Positions 22,736-31,539 of a DNA stretch of 64,000 bases are shown one piece after another. A model generated the notes under the pieces. The model ran no database searches. It had not been told where the DNA came from and was given only the letters and a program-made list of their open reading frames with translations. This DNA is from Portulaca oleracea (Eukaryota > Streptophyta > Magnoliopsida > Caryophyllales > Portulacaceae): NCBI GenBank assembly GCA_029582165.1, contig CM055880.1, forward strand, positions 8,516,721 through 8,580,720, given 5' to 3'. Within the stretch, counting starts at the first letter, position 1; the number at the start of each line of letters is the position of its first letter. A program made the translations under genes and the position numbers.

Positions 22736-22774
22736 TTGATGAAGAGCTTAGTAAACTTGATTTCTGGGATTTTG

Positions 22775-22960
22775 AATTATTTGTGTTGATTGAATTAGGA
22801 AATTGATTGAATTAGGACATTGATATACAGTGGCTTCAAGTTTGATAAGTTTGTTGATTGAATTAGGAAATTGATTGAATTAGCACAATAAATAATTTCG
22901 CACTAAGAATTATTTGTGTTGATTGAATTAGGAAATTGATATACAGTGGCTTCAAGTTTT
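22775..22960 (+). repeat. Internal direct repeats in MULE 2
   Basis: The phrase TTGATTGAATTAGGAAATTG occurs three times, twice together with ATATACAGTGGCTTCAAGTT, giving a partial duplication of about 125 bases. It is AT-rich and non-coding. Confidence 0.8.
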
Positions 22961-23049
22961 TTGTTCATGAATTATGATATTCAAAAGGTTTCAAGCTTCA
23001 AGCTTTCCAATTTGCTGATGTGTGGGTTTGTTTCCATCATCAATTAACG

Positions 23050-23450
23050 ATGGCCATGGCAGCTTCAAGCTTTCAAAAGGTTTCAACCTCCCTAAACCCC
23101 TTAAACTCAACCCTATCTGCCACAGACCACTCCCATCACTGCCACCATATCCGTCTGCCGCAGACTCCACCCTCTCCTACATGGACGACGCTAGACGACC
23201 ATCCTCCTTGCCGTCCCCGAGGCCTTCACCCCCACCTACTCCCAGAAACACCTCCCCGGATTCGTCCAAAATTCCGCAGAATTCAAATCCAAGGGGGTCG
23301 ATGTCATTGCCTACATCCCCATCAACGACGCCTTCGTCATGAAAGCCTGGAAACAGAATCTCAAAATCAACGACGAGGTGTTCCTCTTTAAGCGATGGAA
23401 AAGGCGATCTCACCCGTGCCATTGGAGCTGAACTCGATCTCACGGATAAG
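23050..23450 (+). pseudogene. Captured chloroplast type II peroxiredoxin (PrxIIE-like) fragment
   Basis: From a start at 23050 (MAMAASSFQKV) a transit-peptide-like stretch leads to DSTLSYMDDAR, then TILLAVPEAFTPTYSQKHLP, KGVDVIAYIPINDAFVMKAW, LKINDEVFL and, after a frameshift, LSDGKGDLTRAIGAELDLTD. This is the order of motifs in plant PrxIIE, a plastid thiol peroxidase. The copy is dead. The peroxidatic cysteine (TPTCSQKH) is tyrosine at 23237-23239 and the second conserved cysteine (IACIS) is tyrosine at 23312-23314. Two frame breaks occur before the core and one extra T lies at about 23386. No introns are visible, and the C-terminal third is absent. Confidence 0.88.
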
Positions 23451-23794
23451 AGGGAAGAAGAGAGAGAAAGGAAGAAAGAAAGAGAGAGGGAGAGAAAAGG
23501 GGAGGAGGGTTGAGGTGGATATTTAAAAAAAAAAGAAAAACTTGAATTATTCAAGCCAATTCAGCAAAAAAAAAATTGTCCAATTTTTTTTCCTTTTTTT
23601 TTGGTCAAAACACTCTCCACAGAAGCAAACACCGTCGCCACGTCACATCTCCGACGAGTCAGACTCGGTGGCGGTTCGCTGGAAAAAACAACATGACAAG
23701 GTTGGCTCGTTGAAAATTAATTTTCAAGGTTGGTTCGTTATTTCAAAGGAACCTCAAAGGTTAGTTTATTAGATTCCAATTTCCCTTTAATTAA

Positions 23795-26147
23795 AAATTG
23801 GAGTTAGAATGCTCATTTTGTATTTATAATGAAAAAGAACACTCGTTTCTTATATGGCTAAAATATTAGACTATCTTATGATGTGATGATTTTCATACAA
23901 CATAAAATATATATTTGACAAATTGTACAGCAATTTGAAAGTATTGGTAAATAATTGTTAACTTCTAGATATATACATCGCACTTGATAGATTAGACTTT
24001 TACAAAAGTATGTTCTATGATAAATGTAATAATGCTAATTCTTCCGTTCCATATTAAAATTTGTCGTCTTTGAAAATTTGACAATCAAATTTAATGAATT
24101 TTGATCATAAATTTATCAATATATACAATGACTTACTATATAAAATTACTATCATTAGATTTGAAACAAAAAATACTATCATAAAAGTATAAAACTGGAA
24201 TTGTTAATAACATATTATATAAAAAGTTATTAATGAAAGAGTGATATAGACCATGTAAATTAATAAAATGACAATTAATATGAAATAAAAAGAGTGATTC
24301 AAACTATATAGTCAAAATTTTATATTGACCAAGATTTTTTTACATTGATTACACATTGTTGTTTCAAAATCTAGTTTTATATCATAAAGGAGGGAGCATA
24401 TTAATTTTTTTAATAAAAAATTACTATATAATACATACATAATTATTGAACCTTTAATTTTTATTAAAAAAATCACATAAACAATAACAATTAAGTAAAT
24501 ACCTAAATAATTATAATTACAATATGTAGGAGAAAAATTTACTCCCTCCTATAACTTAACCATATTTTTGGGGGTATTTGTAAAATTACCCATTATAATA
24601 TCTTTTTTTATTAAAAATGTGTTTAAGTAAAATTATAATGTAATATGTCTATAATATAATTTTACTTCCCCAATCTACAATTAGAAAAATTTGGACATAA
24701 CCCTTTTCATGTTTACGGCATTTAAAATTTCAATCTTGAGTATCTTTTTGAGTTAATATTTGCCTCCCCCGACCTATCGAACAAATATAATTTAGCAACT
24801 TTTACAATAAATTTAGCAACTTTATAGGTGAATATGTGATTTGTAATAATATTGATGACAATTTCAGTTAACAAAGTTTATCACAAGTCACATCATCGCC
24901 GAAAAAGTTGTTAAATCCGGAAATGTTATTAAATTCATTGAAAATATTGCTAAATTAAATTGGTCCAAAAGATTAGGGGGAGATAACTATTAACTTAAAA
25001 ATATTAGAGTTGAATTTATAAATATCATAAAAATGAAGGAGTGTATATGTAAATTTTTCATGTAGTTTACTATCCTGAGATGAAATAGATTTTTATATAT
25101 GTATATCCACATAATTGATGTTTATAATGTAATTATACTTGTCAAATGTACAATTATCAATTTTATATGGTGAAATTTTAAATATAATTATATTGAAAGT
25201 GTCATTTTGATTTATTATTGTTGAAGCAATATGCTTGGGGCTCTTTAAGTGCGTGGAGTAGAAGTTGAGAGGAACATTAATAATTTTTTTAAAAAAAAAT
25301 GGTCAAAGCTCCTACAATTAAGGAGAGGATAGTCAAATGAATTCTCCTATTATTATAGGTAGATTACTTACTAAAAAAATTGAGCAAAATTATAATTAGA
25401 AACAAACACAAAAAAGAAAAAGAAAAAACTGGAGAAAGGAAAAATGAAAAAGCATCACAACACAACACAATTGCCTTGCACACATACCAAGGGTGCCCTT
25501 TCAACTTGTTTAATGATATTATCTTTGATATTATTTTGAAATAATACCATTTGATATTATCTTTGGAGTGGGGGTCAAGGTGGGTTTAGAGGAGTTCTTC
25601 CCTATAAATAAGGGATTCCTTCACCTTGTTTGGTGTAGTAAGTTTGGTGGCCATTCGGCAAATCTTGGATAGTGAGAGACATTTTGTTGAGAGTTTTGTG
25701 GACTAAGAGCATGTGTCTCTTTTGGTGTTTGAGATCTTTGTAAACGCTCTTTGTTAGATCTCAAGAGGAGATCATTCATTGTACTCTATACTAATTATTG
25801 ATGTGTGCCTTTGTTTCCAGCAAGAAATCAATGAATACCCATTTTCGTGAAGATCTCCAACAACATTTTGCCAATTGAAGGTTTCTTCCAAATTCCAACA
25901 TTTATCTCACCTCTTGTGTATAAAAAGAGGACGAAGATAGAGAAGAAAAAATGAGAGAAACAATCCACTCCACAAGAGAAGCGTATTGTACTTTCACATC
26001 TATTAGTCTCTTGTATTATAAGGTCCTAGATATGAAAATATGCTTATGTAATAGGACTTGTATTAATTAATGAGTTGTGAAACTCACTTGAGTAGCTAAG
26101 TGTTGTTAATACTTAGTGATCGAGTTCTAGCTCATAGATCAAGGGTG
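23795..26147. other. AT-rich intergenic DNA with MITE and LTR-like remains
   Basis: A Stowaway-like stretch lies at about 24043-24395 (left end CTTCCGTTCC, right end GGAGGGAGCA). Another isolated ACTCCCTCC end occurs at 24541. At 25490-25960 the sequence has an LTR/promoter look: a TATA-like CCTATAAATAAGGG at 25601 and a second TGTATAAAAAGAGG at 25917, followed by transcript-like sequence. No paired repeat was found. No gene is seen. Confidence 0.4.
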
Positions 26148-26148
26148 T

Positions 26149-27368
26149 TGTAGGAACCCAAGAGGGGGGTGAATTTGACAAATAAACTCTACACACTAGG
26201 TAAGGACGTTAGAACAAATTGAAACTAAGGATCAAATTAAACACAGTGTAACTGAAATACCTCATTATATTTATATCAATCAAAGAACAAGTTACACTCA
26301 CGAAACAAAGTAAGAAGTAACAGCCTGAAGGCAGTTATAGATAGGTTCACTGACCAAGGCCGAAGGTCCTTGAGACAGCTACAGATAAGGATCGTCATAG
26401 GAAAAACCCTAGCGGCGATTTGAAACATGATGGATCATATTGAAGCACAAACTCACACCGCCTTAGTCCGTCAAGGCTCTGCTACACATCATCTCTCACC
26501 ATCACATATGGATACAACAAGCACTCACCAAGGTCCTCGGCCCTACCTTCACCAGAGGTTCTTTACTGGCTATCTTCACCTTGGAACCATTGGCTACACA
26601 CTCAGAAATCCCCCGGATTTCTTACTCCGCGATTACTTCCGTAGAATCGCCTAAGTTCTCAGTTCTTCAATCGTTCTTTTTATAGAGGGCTTTGGATGCT
26701 AGAACTTGAGTCATTCCTACGGTAACTTGCCTGTGTTGATGCTTCCTCAATCATCAATCATCCAACGGATTCTTTCATTTTGGTCTTGTATTTGATTGCA
26801 CAATCCTCCTGATTTGTTTTCCTTATGCTTTCCTTATGATTTGTATCTGCAAATAAATCACACAATCAGAATATCTCAGAATATATATTATATAATCAGA
26901 ATATATAATATAAGGAAATTTCCCTTTTCTGGATTTTGGCTTTCATTATAACCTAAGGTCCTTCGTTGATGCGCAGATGAAGGACCTTGACCCTGTCTTC
27001 AACAGGTGTTGTCTTGATTGAGTCGTAGATCAAGAGAGATGTGTCTCCTTGATTTAGTATTTTGTAAGCTTGCCTTGGAAGTACTCATTTTGAGGACCTT
27101 GTTGTACTTCTTAAGTGAACAAGAAGTGAAACGGTTCAAAATCCTAAGTGAAGAGAAGTTTAAGTCCGATGTCGTAAACCTGTTTGGAAGGGTGAACATC
27201 GACTAAATTCATGTTTATTATCTTCTTTAATTTTTTCATTTACATTTCATGTTTATACTTTAATTAGGGCTATGCCAACAACCTTGACTGACTTGTGTGT
27301 TAAGTTTTGTAACCTTGATCCAGTTTCAGTCAACTGCCTCAATCACCCCCTTCTAGGGTTCTTTCAGT
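26149..27368. mobile_element. Probable solo LTR or TIR element
   Basis: The left end GTAGGAACCCAAGAGGGGGG and the complement of the right end (GAAAGAACCCTAGAAGGGGG) match over about 30 bases, with TG and CA at the extreme ends. Within it AAGGTCCTT-type phrases recur (26363, 26531, 26953, 26983). Plant LTRs with AAGAACCCTAGAAGGGGGTG ends are common, but no perfect 5-bp duplication was found, so the class is open. No coding sequence was recognised. Confidence 0.5.
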
Positions 27369-27406
27369 TTTAGACTAATTACCTAGACAAACTACCATTT
27401 TTTTTT

Positions 27407-27767
27407 GGATTTTTGGCTCCAAATAATTCATACTGAGGGTTTTGTGACTAGGAATAATCCAAAGTGAGTTTTTGGCTAATGACAGTCTATACTTTTATCT
27501 AATTTTTCATAACATAATATTAACATTTTTCGGCAACGAAAAACGACGTGATCAATGGAAAAATCTACTTTTCAGCTAGTTAGAGTCTATACTTTTCTGC
27601 CAACAACGTGTAGTCCGGTGGCCACATCATTTTTCCATTGGCAGAAAATGCAATATTATGCTATGAGAATATAAGATAAAAGTATAGACTAGCATTGGCC
27701 AAAAAGTCACTTTGAATTATTCCTAGTCACAAAACCCTCAATACGGATTATTTGGAGCCAAAAACCC
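27407..27767. mobile_element. Palindromic Mutator-type MITE, copy B
   Basis: A 361-base inverted repeat with ends GGATTTTTGGCTCCAAATAA and TTATTTGGAGCCAAAAACCC, and the AATAATCCAAAGTGA/TCACTTTGAATTATT arm sequence of the family. Nine T bases flank each side (27398-27406 and 27768-27776), consistent with a 9-bp duplication in a homopolymer. It is the most diverged of the four copies. Confidence 0.85.
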
Positions 27768-27789
27768 TTTTTTTTTAGATTTTTGGAAT

Positions 27790-28720
27790 TGAATAATCTA
27801 GACTTTGGGCACTTTGTATACGACAAACTGAAATTAATATTTTTTACTTGATAAACTACACCCCTATTTGAGCGGGCTCTACTGACGAAAAACTGACGAC
27901 CGGGCCTAGTGGTGCTTGCGGCTTTTCCTATTTCAGCTTGAGAAAATACTGGATAGGAAGGGCAAACTGTCCAGCCTTTCAAGCCCTACTAAATAATAGA
28001 AGATGTGTTGTTGGCTGCACTTCTGCTCAACATTGATCTTATCACATACTTCTGAAAGCGTCGGTTAGGGGAAGCAATGTAATGAGCCTCTCGTACCCAG
28101 GCAGAGCGCGCACCTACTTTAGCAACGCTCCGCTCTGTTGCGACCCCAATACCCCTATGTGGATCGACCTACACTCGACTTGATCCTTCTCCACGGAAGG
28201 TATGTAGGCAACTCTCCTCACTCGGAACTCAGTCGAGACCGCCTGTGCAACATCTTATATGCCCATCTTACAAGGATTTCCTTGGTCGGTCTATCGTATA
28301 TAAGATCACTGCTGTATTTAGGAGTGATCCTTTAACGAGAAATTGAATAAGAGAAGAAAGCGTTGATCCTGAAGATGACGGGAGCTTTTAAGTTCGAACG
28401 AGAAGGAGAAGAAGCGGGGTGGAGTAATGGCTAACTCATTAGGCTCATGATCTGCAGATCCGGATTCGAGTCCCGGCCTCGCCTAATAAAAGGAGATTCA
28501 TTTTAGGTTTTTTAGGTACTGGATAAGCTCTTAGGGAATAATCTCTTTCTTATTTCTTCCTTTTTTTTTCGAATGACGACTAGAAACAAACAAATCAAAA
28601 ATTTCACTTCGAATTTCGGACCTCAACATCCTGCTGCTCTAAGCTCTTAGGGAATAAGGCGTATCGCATTAATTCCTACCTTGCAAGGTAGGCATCTTGA
28701 TGCTGCTTGATGTCATCAAA
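27790..28720. other. Probable mitochondrial DNA insert (NUMT)
   Basis: This stretch is richer in G+C than its flanks and has the texture of plant mitochondrial intergenic DNA, for example GAGCGCGCACCTACTTTAGC and CGACCGGGCCTAGTGGTGCT. It contains an initiator-tRNA-like sequence with CAT anticodon at 28413-28484. No protein gene is seen. The boundaries are approximate, and the assignment needs a search against mitochondrial genomes. Confidence 0.5.
28413..28484 (+). tRNA. tRNA-fMet(CAT)-like sequence, mitochondrial type, imperfect
   Basis: A 72-base sequence folds as a tRNA. The acceptor is AGCGGGG/CCTCGCC with an unpaired A1-C72, a hallmark of initiators. The D arm is GAGT/ACTC. The anticodon loop CTCATGA (28444-28450) holds CAT at 28446-28448. 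The T arm CCGGA/CCCGG has TTCGAGT as its loop. Defects are an A-C mismatch at the T-loop base of the T stem and a mismatch plus two G-T pairs in the anticodon stem. The sequence resembles plant mitochondrial initiator tRNA. It has no intron and probably is not functional in the nucleus. Confidence 0.6.
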
Positions 28721-29317
28721 TGTTTATATTTATGAGAACGCCACTAGATTAGGTTTATGTATGTTATGTAAGTTTAACTATTATTTCTAATTAAATTTGG
28801 GTCACTCTTATTGTATAGGCGAACTTAATTTAAGGCTAACTAGCTACATGTAGGCCCATTACAATTTTATTCCTTAGATTGGTCATACAATACTATTTGA
28901 TCTTCGTTAACAATTGTACATTTTTCCTTTTGAAGGTTTATGTTGTTGTTGTTTATTTTTTGTAATGGTTTCTTATAGTTTTTTCTTAAATGTGTTCTAT
29001 TTTTGGTTGTTTGTTTTAGAAATATTTTATTTTCTGGTCATGCCATTGTATATTTCTATCACTAGAAGCCCAAAATGAAAAAGATACTTTTTGACCCTTT
29101 CCTTGGTCGTGCTAAGCGATCATCCAAAGAAAGTGTCGCAATCAGTCTAAATGGATAAAACTTCAGTCAAAGCTAATAAAAATAGTCGACATCTAAGCGT
29201 TAGCTTTTGGTATTTTTTAGTAATGAACATTGTTTGCTTTTGGGCTTTAAATATCATAAGAAGCCCAAAATAAACAAAACACTTATCTGACCGTTAACTT
29301 CGTTGATAACACAACCA
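28721..29317. other. Intergenic with a degenerate 195-base repeat
   Basis: AGAAGCCCAAAATGAA (29066) and AGAAGCCCAAAATAAA (29261) each precede a related stretch ending CATCCAAAGAA (about 29128 and 29326), so a segment of about 70 bases is repeated with a period near 195. No gene is seen. Confidence 0.45.
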
Positions 29318-29326
29318 TCCAAAGAA

Positions 29327-30258
29327 GGGTATTTGACATCAAAGGATGACCTAATACCACAATGGATCATAAAATGCTAAAAGGTACTTTGAATTTCCAA
29401 TTTGTAAAAATTGTGGGACTCTCACCCTTTCTCTCTCTTCATGCCTTGCTTTGGCACAGAACATGGGTGAATAAAGGTGGTGTTATAAACCATGGTTTTC
29501 AATACCGACAATCATAGATGTAATGAAGATCAATCCATGGTTAACGGTATTAACAACCATGGTTTAGTGCATACCCAGAGCAGCAGCCAAATTCGACAAT
29601 GACTTCATTCTCTCTTCTCCTCTGCCTTCGCATCCTGCAGCGCCAATAAATCTATGTCCAATTCCCTCGACACATCCACCACCGGGTCCACCACTATTGT
29701 CTTAAACCCAAACAATCTCCTTTGTCCTCCATCGTCATTCCAACCTCTAAAACCCTTGCCGAACTCGACGCCGATCTCAACGCATCGCTCTTTTCATCAA
29801 ACCTTCTACTCCTCCTCAAAAAAATCTCATTATCAAGCAAATTTCTCAACACCCTCAACCTCGATTTTGCAAATTTCTGGTGGCAACCAAAGCCCCGTTG
29901 ACACTGTTCGGAAGCAGGGGAGACTGCTTGAGGATCTTTTTTGGGCGATCATTGAATGAGTTGGTTCTTAAGTTCTTGGCTCTGGGTAAAAGTCGTCGTC
30001 GTTTTGAGAGACAACAGGAACAAATCATAATTGTCAATACTTTCCACAATGGATTGATCTCTATTACGTCCATGGTTGATGGTATTGACAACCATGACTT
30101 AGAACATCACCCTCATTCGCCCTTATGTCGCGCCAGAACAAGGCATGAAGAGAGAGAAAGGGATATGATCCCCACAATTTTCACAAATCGAAACCTCAAA
30201 GTACCCCTTATTTTATAGTCCTTTATAGTATTGGGTCATCCTTTGAGGTCAAAAACCC
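29327..30258. mobile_element. Mutator-like element with long TIRs, possible gene capture
   Basis: A 932-base element with TIRs of about 210 bases. The left starts GGGTATTTGACATCAAAGGA and the right, complemented, starts GGGTTTTTGACCTCAAAGGA. The 9-bp flanks TCCAAAGAA (29318-29326) and TCCAAAAAA (30259-30267) match at 8 of 9 bases. The interior (about 29590-29960) is C-rich and open in two frames, including KTLAELDADLNASLFSSN and a downstream FGRSLNELVLKFLALGKSRR. These look protein-derived, but no family is recognised. Confidence 0.7.
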
Positions 30259-30404
30259 TCCAAAAAAATCGTCGTAGTCGGCAGTGGCGAGTGTAGACTT
30301 CAAAATTAGGGGCGTCCACTTAACAATATAACAATTATGTCTTCACAGTGCAACAACCACTTAGTTTTCTTTACCATCAATATAAGCTACTTAATTTGAG
30401 TAAA

Positions 30405-30765
30405 TTACATTTACCCTACCTAACATTTGTAGTAATAATTTTTGCACACTCGACATTTGTGAAATAATTTTCACCTTACCTAACATTAAATGAAAGTGAT
30501 TTTTAGTGACAAAATCCGATACTTCTCATCGAAAATAAAATGATGAAAGGGTCATTTAAGTCATTTTCTTCTCAATATTATGGACAACATATATATTCAC
30601 ATAGTCATATAGGGGCATTAATATATTTTCTCATTTCCGATTAGAAGTGACCGGATTTTGTCACTAAAAATCAATTTCACTTAATGTCAAGTAAGGTAAA
30701 AATTATTTCACAAATGTCGAGTGTACAAAATTATTACCACAAATATCAGGTAAGGTAAATATAAT
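30405..30765. mobile_element. Foldback MITE upstream of the bHLH gene
   Basis: The inverted arms are about 120 bases each. TAAATTACATTTACCCTACC at the left pairs with the complement TAAATTATATTTACCTTACC at the right, and TTTTTAGTGACAAAATCCG occurs in both arms. It ends about 15 bases before the palindromic MITE at 30781. Target duplication and superfamily are unresolved. Confidence 0.75.
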
Positions 30766-30780
30766 TTATATTTTTTTTTT

Positions 30781-31123
30781 GGGTTTTTGGCCACAAATAA
30801 TCCTTACTAAGGGGCTTGTGACTGGAAATAATCCAAAGTGACTTTTCGGCCACTGGCAGTCTGTACTTTTTCACTATTTTCTCATAGCAGTCTAGAATCA
30901 ATTTCCAGCATCAGAATGTTGACGTGGCGACCGGAGAGAATGTTTATTCATACTTTAAAAAGGAAATTTCCGGCGGCCACGTCAGCTTTTCGGTGCCGGA
31001 AATTGATTATGGGCTGCTATGAGAAAATAGTGAAAAAATACAGACTGTCAGTGGCCGAAAAGTAACTTTGGATTATTCCCAATCACAAGCCCCTCAGTAC
31101 GGATTATTTGTGGCCAAAAACCC
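30781..31123. mobile_element. Palindromic Mutator-type MITE, copy C
   Basis: A 343-base inverted repeat with intact family ends (GGGTTTTTGGCCACAAATAA and TTATTTGTGGCCAAAAACCC). T-rich flanks fit a 9-bp duplication imperfectly (T9 versus CTTTTTTTA). It lies about 420 bases before the bHLH start codon, that is within its upstream region. Confidence 0.88.
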
Positions 31124-31346
31124 CTTTTTTTATGTCTAATAGGCACCCTAAAACAAGCCCCACATCCGCCCCCAGTGGTCGGTCCAAATGGGCAAACTCC
31201 GGGTCGATACTAACACATAGACATACCCATTTTATTTCCATCATTTTAATTGGGCCTGCTTCAAATTTCCGGTCCAAATGGGCAACCATTCAAGGCAGGC
31301 CCATTACCAGAAAACACCAATTTTGTGTCAGTTTTTTGTCTGTTTG

Positions 31347-31372
31347 TGTGTATAAACTATAAATACGCAGAT
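31347..31372 (+). promoter_or_regulatory. TATA-box candidate for the bHLH gene
   Basis: GTATAAACTATAAATACG at about 31350 is the best TATA-like sequence ahead of the bHLH gene and would leave a 5' UTR of roughly 150 bases. It lies about 190 bases upstream of the start codon. Confidence 0.5.
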
Positions 31373-31539
31373 TGATGTAACCTGTTGCTCAAATTTTGTC
31401 ATGTTCAACACACGCAGAGTGCGCACCCTATAAGATAAGGCGGCGGCGGCAGTAAGATCAGAGCCTGCCTGTGTAGTACCTCTCCATATCAAACCCAAGA
31501 CAATTCAAGAAAGTCGCTCAGTCTAACTTAATTAAGTAA

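Larger units (their letters stand above)
22138..23785 (+). mobile_element. Gene-capturing Mutator-like element (Pack-MULE) 2
   Basis: A 1648-base element with long TIRs of about 320 bases (22138-22455 and 23463-23785) that are over 90 percent identical by eye, which suggests a fairly recent insertion. A perfect 9-bp duplication, TTTAATTAA, lies at 22129-22137 and 23786-23794. The termini begin GGGAAATTGGAATCTAATAA, nearly the same as the MULE at 16005. There is no transposase. The interior holds a peroxiredoxin gene fragment (23050-23450), an unassigned block at 22463-22735 that may be another captured piece, and internal direct repeats at about 22775-22960. Confidence 0.93.
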
